From Tillandsia leiboldiana (lineage: Eukaryota; Streptophyta; Magnoliopsida; Poales; Bromeliaceae), in NCBI GenBank assembly GCA_029204045.2, contig CM055068.1, positions 37,878,001-37,942,000 of the forward strand: a stretch of DNA of 64,000 bases. Direction: 5' to 3'. The position numbers and the translations under genes were made by a program. The stretch's first letter is position 1. Every line of letters starts with the position of its first letter. The notes beneath the pieces were generated by a model. The model was not told where the DNA came from. It worked only from the letters and a program-made list of their open reading frames with translations, and made no database searches. Positions 8,877 to 21,642 of this stretch are shown here, one piece after another.

Positions 8877-11800
8877 ATGGCCAGAAGTAGATCTACCACC
8901 GAGGATGCAGGGGTGGACGCAGCGGCGTCGGCGACCACGGAGAACCAGCTCCTGAGGCAGCAGTTACGGAAAATGGCGAGCCAGCTGGCGACCCTTACGG
9001 ACCATGTGCGCCAACTGACCCAGCAGCAGCAGCAGCCCGCTGCGACGGTGGTAGTCGCCCAGGCCCTCCTCCGGGGCCAACTGCACCAGCGACGGGACCG
9101 CCGGTGATGGAGGCCGAGACGGAGGCTGCCCCAGCCCGGGCTGCGGCACCCGAGGTACCGTCAGCCCAACAGACGGTGCCAGAGGTAGCCCCTTCGGCAG
9201 CAGCAGCGGGATCGACGCCGGGAACTACAGCCAGAGACACCCCAGTGGAGACCGGGGTGACGCCTTCTCCCGCCGTGGCCGCCACCGCCACAGGGGAAGG
9301 GTCTGTCCAACCGACCGAACGGGACCGTGTCCGAGCCAACCTTGCAGATTTTAGGAAGTACGGCCCGCCGGTGTTTGAGGGGGAGACGACGGACCCCTGG
9401 GTCGTGGAGAAGTTGGTGGACACAATGGAGAAGCTGTTTGAGGACTTATTGATGGTAGAGCACGAGCGGGTTCCCCTGGCCGTCCACTTTCTCGGGGGGA
9501 ACGCCCGCATGTGGTGGAAGACGGTACACCCTGACTCCGCGAAGGGTACCGCCCTCCCATCGTGGACCACCTTTAAGTGAGAGCTGTTCGGGGCGTTCTT
9601 CACCAACAGCGTCAAGAAACAACTAGAAGACGATCTGAACCACATCAGGCAGGGAAACCGAACCGTCATGGAGTACCAGAGGGAGTTTGTGAGACTGGCA
9701 AACTGCGTCCCTTTCGTCATACGGGACGAGTCTCACAAGGCTCAACTGTTCGTGGACGGACTACGTAGCGACATCTTTCAAGTGGTGGAAGCGGCGGATT
9801 TGCATACCTTCCAGAAGGTGGTCGACCGGGCCACCATTGTGGAGCGTGGTTTCGCCGTTACACGCGCGCGAGGGGATGGCCGTTCTCGGCAGGAGGACAG
9901 GAAGCGATCTCAACCATTTTCCGGGGGAGGCTCTACCAGTGGGAGTCGACCCTCAGAACGGTGGAGACCCCATCAAAGAACCAGGTGCGCACCTTCGGGA
10001 GGACAGAGATCAGACGATAGGCCTTGTGTTATCTGCGGCGGGGCACATCGGGTAACAGAGTGCTCCAAGAGGCAGGACCACTGTTTCCGGTGTGGCAAGC
10101 AGGGGCATTTCCGTTTCAACTACCCCATGAATCAAGGCGCCGCATCTTCAGTAGCCTTCGCGCCAGCACCTCAGCACGCGGGGCGAGGGAAAGCCCCGAT
10201 GACTTCGGCCCCTAGACATCCAGCACCTCGACCAGCAGAGGAGAGGCCACCACAGTCAGGAGGCAGGGTCTATTCGATGGCCTACCGGCAGGCAGACCCA
10301 CCCGAGGACGTCGTAGCAGGTATCACTCTCATTTCAGTTTACCGTGCTAGAACTCTTTTTGATACTGGAGCGACCCACTCGTTTATGTCTTGTGATTTTG
10401 CACTGTCACATGGTTTTGAGGAGAGACCCTTACCTAGTGTTTTGTCTATCCAAAGCGCGGGGGGGCCCTTAGAGGCTCGCAACCTTATACCTTCCTGCCC
10501 GATAAGGTTGGGGAGGCTTCCTTGCCCCTGGGATTTGGTAGTCATTCCACTAAAGGAGTACGATGTAGTACTCGGAATGGATTGGCTCACGTGGTATCAA
10601 GCGGTGATCGACTGTGAGAAGTGCCAGGTACGTCTACAGTACCCAGAGTTTCCAGAGAACGTGTACTTGGCATGCAAGAGCATTTCCTTTTCCTCCATCA
10701 TTCCAGCATCGCGAGCCAGGAAACTGATCGAGGGAGGGTGCATGGCCTACTTGGCGTCGGTGGACTTGGCCACGAGACCCTCTGCGGCACTCTCCGACAT
10801 CCCGGTTGTAAGGGACTTCCCAGATGTCTTCCCTACCGAACTGCCGGGGATGCCCCCCGAGTGGGAGGTTGTTTTTCTGATCGAGCTCCCACCCGGCACC
10901 CGTCCGATCACGAAGGCCCCCTACAGAATGGCCTTTGCAGAACTGAAGGAACTTAAGGCGCAGCATGAAGATCTTCTGGACAAGGGATTCATCAGACCGA
11001 GTGTGTCACTTTGGGGCGCACCGGTACTCTTTGTGCGAAAGAAGGACGGGAGCTTGCGGCTGTGCATCGACTACCGGAAAATCAACAAGGTCACAGTGAA
11101 GAACAAATACCGCTTACCCAGGATTGATGACCTTTTTGATCAGCTGCGGGGAGCAACGGTGTTCTCGAAGATTGACTTGCAGTCCGGCTACCATCAGCTC
11201 AGAGTGCAAGATGAGGATATTCCGAAGACGGCTTTCCGGACCCGGTATGGCCACTACGAGTTCACTGTAATGCCGTTCGGGCTTACCAACGCCCCAGCGG
11301 TATTTATGGACATGATGAACCGAGTTTTCAAGACCTTCCTGGATCAGTTCGTAGTGGTCTTCATCGACGACATCCTGATCTACTCGCCCACCGATGAGGA
11401 ACACGAGGAGCACCTACGGATTGTTCTGCAGACTCTCACTGAACAGAGGTTGTTTGCCAAACTTAAGAAATGCGAGTTTTGGTTTCGCGAGGTGGGGTTT
11501 CTGGGGCACATCATCTCAGCAGCGGGAGTCGCAGTGGATCCCAAGAAAGTGGAGTCGGTGACCGACTGGCCCCAACCGACTACGGTAACGGAGGTCCGCA
11601 GCTTCCTGGGCCTTGCAGGATATTATAGACGTTTTGTTGAGGGCTTCTCGAAGATTGCAACCCCCCTGAACCTCCTGACCCGAAAAGGAGAAAAATTCAT
11701 TTGGACGGCCCAATGCCAAGAAGGTTTTGAGGAACTCAAGAAAAGGCTAACAACAGCACCTGTACTTGCGCTACCGACGTCTGGAGAGGACTTTGAGGTA

Positions 11801-13714
11801 TACTGCGACGCATCACGGATCGGATTGGGGGGTGTACTGATGCAACAGGGGAAAGTGATAGCCTATGCCTCAAGACAGCTCAAAGAATACGAACGGTACT
11901 ACCTGACACACGACCTGGAGCTTGCCGCAGTCGTCTTTGTTCTGAAGCTTTGGAGGCACTATCTCTTTGGTGTTCACTGTAACGTGTTCTCGGACCACCA
12001 AAGCCTTAAGTACCTTTTCACCCAGAAAGAGCTGAACCTACGGCAGAGACGGTGGTTGGAGTTACTAAAGGATTACGACCTAACTATTCAATACCACCCG
12101 GGAAAAGCAAATGTTGTAGCAGATGCCTTGAGCAGGAAGGGACAGACAGAAGGGACATCAGCGGGCATAATCACCAAGCAGGACGACTTGATCGCGGAGT
12201 TCTCGCGATTGAGGTTGGAGGTGGTACCGGTAGGGACGGTTGAACGACTAATGTCTTTAACAGTCGTGCCTACCCTATTCGAGAGGATTCGAGAAGGCCA
12301 AGGTGCCGATCCACACTTACAACGGGAACGGGATAGGATTTCCCCGGAGCAGAAGGGAGACTTTGCAGTGGGCACAGATGGCACTCTTCGGTTTCGAGGG
12401 CGGATTTGCGTACCCGATTCGCCAGACCTGAAGAAGGAAATCTTGACTGAAGCGCACTGCGCCCCCTATGCGGCGCACCCTGGGGGAACCAAGATGTACA
12501 CGGATCTCAGGCAGACCTTCTGGTGGCCGAAGCTGAAGAGGGACGTGACACAGTTCGTAGCGCACTGCCTGATCTGCCAGCAAGTAAAAGCCGAGCACCA
12601 GCGGCCGGCGGGAAAATTGCAACCACTACCAGTGCCAGAATGGAAATGAGAGCGAATCATGATGGATTTTATCACCGGGCTCCCGCGTTCGCAATAGGGA
12701 CACGACACTATCTGGGTCATTGTGGACCGGTTAACTGAGTCAGCTCACTTCCTACCCATCCACACGACCTGGACGCGCGATCGACTGGCTCAAGTCTACA
12801 TTAGCGAGATTGTGAGGTTACACGGGATACCGACATCAATCACTTCAGACAGGGACACAAGGTTCGTCTCGAACTTTTGGCAGAGTCTACAACGGGCCTT
12901 GGGGACCAAACTACACTTCAGCACAGCCTTTCACCCTCAGACGGACGGACAGTCTGAGTGGGTGATTCAGATCCTCGAGGACATGCTCCGAGCCTGTGTA
13001 CTTGACTTGGGAGACGGATGGTCACGCCACCTACCTCTTGTGGAGTTCGCCTACAACAACAGCTACCAGGCTAGCATCCGTATGGCGCCGTACGAAGATC
13101 TTTATGGCAGGCGTTGTAGGTCTCCGATCTGTTAGGACGATCTGGGAGAGCGGAAGTTTTTAGGACCGGATTTGGTGGAAGAGACTGAGGAAAAGGTGCG
13201 CCTCATCAGACGGCGGTTGGTGACCGCCCAGAGCCGACAAAAGAGCTACGCAGACAAGAGGCGCCGTGACTTGGAGTTCCAGGTGGGGGAGCACGTGTTG
13301 CTGTGGGTTTCGCCGTCCAAAGGAGTGAAGCGGTTCGGGCTAAGAGGCAAGTTGAGCCCACGGTATTTGGGGCCTTTTGAGATTTTGGAGCGCATCGGCC
13401 CAGTGGCCTATCGCCTCGCCCTACCGCCAAACCTTGACCGGGTTCATGACATGTTCCACGTGTCCATGCTTCGGAAGTATCTCCCCGACCCATCGCGGGT
13501 GCTCGACGTCACTGCAGTCGAGCTTAAAGAGGACCTGAGCTTCGAGGAAGTACCGGTGCGGATCCTAGCACGAGAAGACAAAAAGTTGCGAAGTCGGACA
13601 ATCCCCTACGTGAAGGTGCTTTGGAGCAATCAGGAGGAGCGCGAAGCAACCTGGGAACCAGAGTCAAAGATGAGAGAGTGCTATCCTGATCTTTTCGCCG
13701 CGGGCGAGAGTTAA
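8877..13714 (+). pseudogene. gag-pol: G1 gag-pol polyprotein, broken by a frameshift and four stops
   Basis: The reading starts at ATG 8877 and shifts frame near 9055; the rest lies in one frame to TAA 13712-13714. In order: Gag with a Gln-rich start; a CCHC knuckle near 10080-10125 whose last Cys reads Tyr; aspartic protease (Asp at 10361, DTGA); RT with FIDD (11360-11371); RNase H (~11800-12020); HHCC zinc domain (~12450-12600); and integrase core with D 12665, D 12848 and E 12956, the normal 35-residue spacing between the last two. A chromodomain-like end covers ~13550-13700. In-frame stops are TGA 9578, TGA 12647, TAG 12695 and TAG 13133. Three of these fit single C:G to T:A changes of expected Arg or Trp codons. 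The element is dead for its own movement. Confidence 0.92.
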
Positions 13715-13732
13715 GTTTCGGGGACGAAACTT
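13713..13732 (+). other. Post-pol hairpin with GNRA-type loop
   Basis: AAGTTTCG and CGAAACTT form a perfect 8-bp stem around GGGA, overlapping the pol stop codon. A similar GGGACGAA block after pol is common in plant Tekay-like elements. Its role is unknown. Confidence 0.65.
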
Positions 13733-13750
13733 GTTTTTAGTGGTGAGTGA

Positions 13751-16444
13751 TGTAAGACCTGACCTTTAATTTGACTTTCCCTTTTATTTCACTTGTAGCG
13801 GTCCGGCAGAGGGGTGAAATTCTTAGTGTTTTCTGGACAGACCGTCGGGGCTCGCGGGTATTTTTAGGTGCTAGAGCTCGCGAAACGGAGAACGGTGGCG
13901 CGATCGGATTCGAATTCCGACCCCGGAAACTCTCAGAATTAAATTGTGAAGCTTGCGGTCTTCTTGGACGCTCTGAAATTCGTGCTAGCGATCTGCATGG
14001 TTATCGAGGTAATCCGAACCCCCTAACTAAATCTCGGTGGGGCTGGGACGTGATCCGGGGACTTAGTCTTTCGACCCGCTCGTTTCCTTGGTCACGTTAG
14101 GTCAGAGGGGGGCGATCAAAGGGGGAGGGAGAACAGAAAATATCCCCAACCCTCTCCAGACGGCGGCTACGTGATTTAGACGGTCGAGTTAGGAGAGAAA
14201 GAGGAACCCGTACCCATTCCCGCTTGGGTTTCAAGTTTCGGCGCAGTGTTCCACCGGGGATATCCAAAGGGAAGTGCGGGGACTTGCTCGTCGGTGGATC
14301 ATTCGGGCGAAGGTGGGCGATTCCTCCTCCTCCATCTCCTCTCGCGAATTAAGGTGAGTGTTTGGGTCGTTCTTGTTTTTCGTCGGTTTTTCGTTTGGGT
14401 CGTTCTTGTTTTTTGTCGGTTTTTCGTTTGGGTTCGTTTTTGTGGATTGTTTCGTGAGCGGGGATCACCACGCCGCCACCGCCACGACTGAGGCAGAGGT
14501 CGCCGCCGCGGGGTCGCCGGCGCGGGTCGGTGCCGTGCGGGGCCGCCCGCCGGTGGGGTGCCCGCGCGGGCCGGGGCCGCGCGGGGTCGCCCGCACCCGC
14601 GGGCAGCGCGCCCGCGCGGCTCGCTGCCGCGCGGGGCCGCCCGCAGGTGGGGTGCCCGCGCGGGCCGGGGGACGCGCGGGGTCGCCAGCACCCGCGGGCA
14701 GCGCGCCCGCGCGGCTCACTGCCGCGCGGGGCCGCCCGCAGGTGGGGCGCCCGCGCGGGCCGGGGTCGCGCGGGGTCGCCCGCACCCGCGGGCAGCGCAC
14801 CCGCGTCGCTAGCTGCCACACGGGGCCGCTCGCTGGTGGGGCGCCCGCGCGGGCCGGGGCCGCGCGGGGTCGCCCGAACCCGCGGGCAGCGCGCCCGCGC
14901 GGCTTGCTGTCGCACGGGGCCGCCCGCTGGTGGGGCGCTCGCGCGGGCTGGGGCCGCGCTGGGTCGCCCGCACCCGCGGGCAGCGCGCCCGCGCGGCTCG
15001 CTGCCGCGCGGGGCCGCCCGCTGGTGTGGCGCCCGCGCGGGCCGGGGCCGCGCGGGTTCGCCCGCACCCGTGGGCAGCGCGCCCGCGTGGCTCGCTGCCG
15101 CACGGGGCCGCCCGCTGGTGGGCCGCCCGCACGGGTTGGTGCCGTCCGGGGCCGCCCACGCTTGCAGACAGCGCTCCGCACGGACCTGCGCCGCGCGGGG
15201 GCCGCCCGCAGGTGGGGCACCCGCGCGGGCTGAGGCCGCGCGGGGCCGCCGCCGACGGGGCGGGGCCGCGCGGAGCTGTCCGCATGCGGGGCGTACACCG
15301 CCCGGGTCGTCGTCGTGCGGAAACTTCGCGCACGGGGGTTTTAGGGACTTGTCATTTTTCCGTTTCTGCCGGAGTCATCGTTAGGTCCTTTTGATCACCA
15401 GGTCTTAGTTTTCGCTTCCTCAGGGTCGCAGGATGCTGTGGACTCGGCAGACACGCAACCGCGGACGAACCAAACGCCGGTCTCCTTTCAAGGTGGGTAC
15501 CTTTCCGGGGATTTTTGGGAATAGGTATTTATCGATAGAAGTAACATGGCTGGGCAAAGGTAAATAGTGAGTGACTATATGATTATTGAACTAACCTTGT
15601 TGCACTGTTTTTACTTACTTTTAAATATGAGGCTCTTGTTTTACTACACGCACACCGGCGGTTTGGCCACCGCAAGGGTGTGCTTTTTCGGAAAAGTGGT
15701 ACGTTGACCCGTGTACCCCACGTTACGGTGACGTTATGGGGGCCCTCGTGGGTGGGGGGTGTGAGCGGTGATGCCGAGGCGGGTGCTCGGCCGCCGAGGC
15801 AGGTGCTCGGCGGGGGACACCGAGGCAAGTGCTCGGTGTGGTTGTCGGGAAAGGTGCCCGGATTCGCTTGGTACAGGGTTTTGTCACCGTTGATTGTACT
15901 TTGAGGAGGATGGTTGCTCTGGTTGCCGTGGTTTGCCTTACTTTTAGCCCTTTTTGCATATTATGTTATTTCTAGTCGCTGACTTCCCACTCCGTGACAG
16001 GTTCGTCTAGGGGCGAGTGCTAGGGCGCAGGTGAGGCTGTGTGAGCGATGTTCTGCTGACTCTTAGTGACTGCAGATACACTTGACTCTTCCCTCTTTGT
16101 TATTTTATTATTCATGTTAGCTAGATGTGGATTGCGATACCCTCGTGGGGTCGATGTGGATGTTGGACTATTGGTGTAACTTTGGACGAATGTGATTCTC
16201 AATTCTCTACTTGGCTGTTTTCAAGCTACAAATAAGAAACAAGGAAATCATTGCGAAAACCATTTTCAAAACATGGGTGTCGTGTGGGCACCGTTTCTAA
16301 ATTCTGTGGATTTATGTGATTTCAAAAAAATGGCTTTACAAAACCTGGCATCGGGTGGGTGCCGTATTTAAAACCCCTGTGGATTTATGTGATTGCGAAA
16401 ATAGTTTGTAAAACCTGGGTGTCGTGTGGACACCGTTTTTTAAA
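13751..16444 (+). repeat. G1 3' LTR, truncated at its 3' end
   Basis: The LTR starts TGTAAGACCTGACC at 13751. It includes a GC-rich minisatellite (14505-15262), and from 15933 it matches 7810 onward of the 5' LTR. Homology ends at CCGTTTTTTAAA (16444), about 310 bp short of the LTR end seen at 8630. No gene is supported here; the long open frames on both strands come from the GC-rich repeat. Confidence 0.82.
14505..15262. repeat. GC-rich 94/95-bp minisatellite inside the G1 LTR
   Basis: About eight units of 94-95 bp start near 14576, 14671, 14765, 14859, 14953, 15047 and 15141, with flanking partial units. Each contains inverted GC motifs such as CCCGCACCCGCGGGC. The unit length is not a multiple of three, so no constant peptide repeat results, although stops are rare on both strands. 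Confidence 0.85.
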
Positions 16445-16455
16445 ATAGTTTGTAA

Positions 16456-19400
16456 AATCAGTTCGGCCTCGGATACACTCAAACTGGAAACAGTCCAAGT
16501 TCGAGGGGGACAGTTTTTGTGCCTCAGTCGGTATCTCCTCCTCCGACACCGGAATTCAAGACAAACAACGACAACAAACCTACTTCATCCTCTTTGGGAT
16601 CGTCAAGATCTAAGGTATGTTTTCGTTGTGGTGTTTCAGGGCACATAAGAAGATATTGCAAGACGGGAGTCGAACGCTCATCTCAAGCACCTCTTGCAAC
16701 AACTACCAAAAAGGCTCCTCCCCGGAAATCAAAGCAAAACTTTTCAAATGAAAAGAGACTTGGTAGTTCATCGCGCAAGACGATTTCATCAAGGAGCAAC
16801 AATCGCTATAACAAGACGCTTTCACCTAGGCATATAACTTCACGACCATTACCGACGCACTCCAAAAAGGTTTGGGTGCGCAAAGGTGAAATTTTCCCTT
16901 GTCTTGTTTCCAATGTTTCCTTGCATGCATATGATAGTTCGTCTTGGTATCTGGATAGCGGGTGTTCCCGTCATATGACCGGTGACAAAAATAGTTTTCA
17001 AAATCTTGAGAAAATCTCCGGAGGACACGTTGTTTTCGGAGACGGTCGATCTTCCAAAATTGTTGGAAAAGGGACGGTAGCTATTCCAGATGGCCCGATT
17101 TTGAAAAACGTCTTATTTGTTGATGGCCTTAAGACTAACCTCATAAGCATAAGTCAACTTTGCGACAATGGTTTTTCAGTTAACTTTTCATCTGTTGAAT
17201 GCGTTGTAACTGATAAGGACCATGTCTTCTTTTTAAAAGGGGTTAGATCTGAAAACAATTGTTATGTTGTTCCTAATAAATTTTCTGAAAATTGTAACTT
17301 AGCCGCTTTGAATAATGAAACTCTTTGGCATGAAAGGCTAGGTCACTTAAATTTTAAGGAACTTACTAGAATTTCAAACAAGGACGTGGTCAAGGGGGTT
17401 CCAAAACTTTTATTTAAACAAAACGTTGTGTGTGGTGGTTGCCAAAAGGGTAAACAGTCTAGGACTGCACACAAGAACTTGAACCACGCTGGTACAAAAC
17501 GGCCCTTGGAACTTTTGCACATGGATTTAATGGGGCCGACCCGTCAACCATCTTTGGGAGGTAAATGGTACATTTTCTTATTGGTTGATGATTTCTCTAG
17601 GTTTTCTTGGGTAGCATTTTTAAAAGAGAAAGCTGATACGTTTGACTCTTTTCATAAGATTTGCCATCGTATTATGATTGAAAAGAATGAAAAGATCATT
17701 CGTGTTAGAAGTGATAGAGGTGGAGAATTCATAAATTCAAAATTCATTAATTTTTGCACTTCAAATGGGATTAAACATGAATTCTCGGCACCCTATACAC
17801 CTCAGCAGAATGGTGTTGTTGAGCGCAAAAACAGGGTTGTACAAGAGATGGCGCGTGTGATGCTTCATAGCCGGAATTTACCGCTACATTTTTGGGCTGA
17901 AGCCGTGAACACCGTTGTCTATGTCATTAATAGAGTTTACTTGCGCCCAGGAACTTTAAATACACCATATGAGCTGTGGTTTAGTAGAAAACCAGATATC
18001 AAATACTTTCGTATCTTCGGGAGTCGATGTTACATTTTACGTGACCGTGAAAATCTTGGAAAGTTCGACTCTCGAAGTGATGAAGGGATCTTTTTGGGTT
18101 ATTCTACGAATAGCAGAGCATATCGAGTATTTAACATTGAATCTAAGACGATCGTAGAATCTATAAATGTTAAAGTAGATGAAGCTTTTCACTTTGGATC
18201 TGGAAAATCTACCCTCGATATCTCTCTAGATGATGATTCTCCTGCTAGTGCATCTTCTCATGATAATACTTCCAATATTAATGATGCATCTAATGGCTCT
18301 TCTAGTTTATCTGATGTGCAGGAATCATCTCATGTATCTCCGAGTACTCCGTTTCAACAAACGTTACGAATCTCCAAGATCATCCGGAATCGAACATCAT
18401 TGGAGATCCACAAGAAGGAGTTAGAACTCGGAAGCAGTTGGTTTGTGGATTCGCTTGCTACGTATCTTTAATCGAACCAAAGAACATAGATGAAGCTCTT
18501 CAGGATGACTACTGGATTAAAGCAATGCAGGAAGAGCTCCATCAATTTGAGCGAAACAAAGTCTGGGAATTAACGAAGCCTCCAAAGCAACATAATGTGA
18601 TAGGTACCAAATGGATCTTCAAGAACAAGAAAAATGAGGATGGTACTATCATCAGGAACAAGGCACGATTAGTTGCTCAAGGTTATTCTCAAGTAGAAGG
18701 TATAGACTTTGACGAAACATTCGCCCCTGTAGCTAGACTCGAGTCCATTCGTATACTATTTGCTACTGCTTGTCATTTTAAAATCAAATTATTTCAAATG
18801 GACGTTAAGAGCGCATTTCTAAATGGTTTTTTAAATGAGGAAGTTTATGTGGCTCAACCGAAAGGTTTTGTAGATCATAAACAACCTAACCATGTTTTTC
18901 GTTTGAAAAAGGCTCTTTACGGTCTGAAACAAGCACCGCGAGCATGGTACGAAAGGTTAACAAAGCACCTTTTGGAGAAGGGCTATACTCGAGGGGGAGC
19001 TGATAGGACTCTCTTTGTGAAGCATTATCAAAGCAATTTCATTGTAGCACAAATCTATGTCGATGACATTGTATTTGGCGCAACAAGAGATAATGATGCT
19101 TCTAAATTCGCGGAGACCATGGAAAGCGAACTTGAGATGTCCATGATGGGCGAATTGACTTATTTTCTTGGATTGCAAATTAAACAAAATGATGAAGGTA
19201 TTCACTTGAGTCAATCCAAGTATGCAATGGAGTTGGTCAAAAAGTTTGATCTAGAAAATTGTAAAGATTTTCCAACTCCAATGGGAACTAGCCACAAGGG
19301 ACTTGGAAGTGAATCACTTAGTGAGAATGTAAACGAGAAACTGTATAGAAGTATGATTGGAAGTCTACTTTACCTCACGGCTAGTCGCCCGGATATATCC

Positions 19401-20003
19401 TTTAGTGTTGGGATTTGCGCGAGATATCAATCAGCACCAAAGGAGGTTCACCTGAAAGCGGTGAAACGGATCATCCGGTACATCAAAGGATCAATTAATT
19501 TCGGAATTTGGTATCCTATGGGAACAAGTCTGGATATTGTTGGATACTCAGATGCCGATTGGGCAGGATCAGTGGATGATCGGAAAAGCACGAGTGGTGC
19601 ATGCTTCTATCTTGGCCATTGCCTTGTTGCATGGCACAGTAAAAAGCAGAATTGCATAGCACTCTCGACTGCCGAAGCGGAATACATTTCAGCTGGAAGT
19701 TGCTCAACTCAACTCATTTGGATGAAAAGCGTATTGAGCGATTTCTGCATTTCAGCATCTTCGGTAACAATTCTTTGTGACAACACAAGTGCAATTAACA
19801 TTTCTAAAAACCCTGTGTTGCACTCTAGAACAAAACATATTGAACTTAGATATCATTTTCTTAGAGAGCTAGTTGAATCAAATACTCTTCAACTTTCATA
19901 TATTTCAACTGAGGATCAATTGGCTGACTTTTTAACAAAACCTTTGGATCAAAAACGTTTTATTCATTTACGAAAAGCAATTGGAATGCTTTCCTTGAAA
20001 TAA
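16456..20003 (+). pseudogene. pol: Sirevirus B gag end and pol (PR-IN-RT-RH), one frameshift
   Basis: Homology starts in Gag (matching D near 45143) and includes the knuckle CFRCGVSGHIRRYC. Then follow protease with YLDSG (Asp at 16954), the H-H-C-C integrase zinc domain (~17328-17450), and integrase core D 17524, D 17713 and E 17821 (35 residues between the last two). RT has IYVDD near 19055 and RNase H ends with TAA at 20001-20003. One G is missing near 18377 (CAAGATC where D has CAAGGATC), moving the frame between integrase and RT. Apart from that and the missing 5' end, the catalytic residues are present. It is the best guide to what D lost in its protease region. Confidence 0.92.
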
Positions 20004-20942
20004 ACTTCTTTTTGAAACCTTTGCTTAGGATAGGTTTTGTATTTGTTTTTGTTTTGTTCATTATCTATGTTTGTACATAGGACATTAATTGAGCATAGAT
20101 CATAATTGACTTTAATTGCATCTTTTCGCACATTTAGAAATTCATTATGCTTTTGCCATCATAATATTTCACTGTTGCAATGATCATTTATGTTAATTAA
20201 ATCATCTTCTGAGTGATCAAAGTCAATTTCTCTCTCTCAATGATCTCTTGGTATAGTCATTATCTTATTTGACTGTTTAGTCGAGTATGAAATCGAGATC
20301 AATTTTTGGTTGAATACTTTATATCTTAAATAATTGATAGCCAATTGAGGGGGAGTCAAAGAAATGTAAAATGCTCAAAAGATGTGGAAAGAGTTACATC
20401 CCAATGAGGAGTGTGAAAACTACCACCACATGGAGGAAAGAGCTACCACCTCGGTCGTCCGAGTATTGTGTGCAGCTACCACATGTATACCAAGCATGGT
20501 TGTTCAAATTTTGATTAAGTAAAATGCATGTTGAAATACTTGACTTCGTCAAATTTCAAGGTTGGTATAAGGTGGGTTTTTAAAGAAAGATGCTCAAAGA
20601 GCCACTCTCTTCAACAGATTGTCTAGATATATTATCTACTATATTTGGGATTTCAAACATCTATTGATCTTTGTATTTCATTTTCTTTACTGAATTGATG
20701 ATTTGATAAAGGCATTACTCATAAGATCAAGTTAGATGTAATTGAAGGTGTTCAACTTTAAGGGATTTAATTCTTGTAAATTCTCGTTTCATTTTTGGAT
20801 ATTATTGATAGATTTGGCATAATCTAATTCTTGTTGTATGAAACGATGATTTTTGTTTAAAGTTGATACACATTTGTGCTTACAATCTTTTTCTGGTTTT
20901 TCTTGAATTTCTTTGAAATTTTCTAAAGAAAAAGTTGGAGCC
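20004..20942 (+). other. Sirevirus B pol-to-Env-like spacer
   Basis: This AT-rich non-coding stretch is closely similar to 994-1930 and 48132-49071. The internal polypurine motif AGGGGGAG lies at 20348-20355. Confidence 0.75.
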
Positions 20943-21112
20943 GATCCGGATCGGGCAAGATGATCCGGATCCCGAACGCAGGTATTCTTCTGCGGGCTGA
21001 CGATCCGGATTGGACCTGCCGATCCGGATCCCGAACGCAGTTTCTCACTGCGGGCAGCCGATCCGGATCGCAATCATGAACTGATCCGGATCGCGGCTAG
21101 GGTTTTATAAAG
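20943..21112 (+). promoter_or_regulatory. Putative internal promoter of the Env-like ORF (Sirevirus B)
   Basis: Six GATCCGGATC-type sites form three pairs. The second member of the first two pairs is followed by CCCGAACGCAG. They precede TATAAAG at 21106-21112, about 115 nt before the predicted splice donor. Confidence 0.5.
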
Positions 21113-21227
21113 AACAAAAGGGTTTTGATTTCTTTTACTCCAATCTTTTGTTCCAAAGTTTCCAGAGCCTCTCTCTCTAGATTTCATCCTTCCTGGAAGC
21201 TTTCAAACTCAAGTTCTTCAACTCCAA

Positions 21228-21612
21228 GTAAGTTTAATTGATCAAAATCTCGGTTTTTCACCGTTTTTCTCTTTTCCTCCTCAAACGTGATGAATTTCTT
21301 GGATCAACTTTGTTTGTGGATGGTTTTTGATCAAATTTCTTTTGAAATAAGAACTCTGGGTAGATTAGTTTTGATTATATGCTAGGTATTCTCCTGATTA
21401 ATGGATTTTTAGGCTTCGATTTTTAAAATTTCCGTTTTAGGGCATATAATAAGGATTTTCGAAAATCATGCAATTGATCTATTTTTAAAAGTCCTTTTGC
21501 AAAACTAATTTGATTCTTAGTCTCTCTACATGATTATGATTGTTTGGGTACAATTTTTCAAATCTTTGAAAATTAACAATTTTCTCATGTGTTCTTGAGT
21601 TGTTGCTCACAG
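21228..21612 (+). other. Predicted leader intron, Env-like transcript (Sirevirus B)
   Basis: The donor CCAA|GTAAGT at 21228 and the acceptor GTTGCTCACAG ending at 21612 give 385 nt. The ATG follows 30 nt later. Confidence 0.55.
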
Positions 21613-21642
21613 GATTTTAATCTTCTTAAAGCACTTGGATCA

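Larger units (their letters stand above)
7810..16444 (+). mobile_element. Ty3/gypsy element G1 (chromovirus, Tekay/Del-like), degenerate
   Basis: The order is partial 5' LTR (7810-8630), PBS (8639-8649), gag-pol with protease, RT, RNase H, integrase and chromodomain (8877-13714), a post-stop hairpin, and a 3' LTR from 13751 that breaks off at ~16444. 7810-8330 and 15933-16444 are copies of the same LTR region. Combining both parts gives an LTR of about 3 kb. The left end is cut by the Sirevirus A insertion and the right end by a deletion junction. The coding part is GC-rich, unlike the AT-rich Sireviruses. Confidence 0.88.

Noticed and set aside
13800..13830. Resemblance to 18S rRNA (GTGAAATTCTT)
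   Set aside because: Only about a dozen bases match, with no extension on either side; it lies within the G1 LTR.
14358..15394. Long open frames of 130-291 codons on both strands
   Set aside because: They are translations of a GC-rich 94-bp tandem repeat in an LTR. Stops are rare by composition, the repeat unit is not a multiple of three, and no domain is recognisable.
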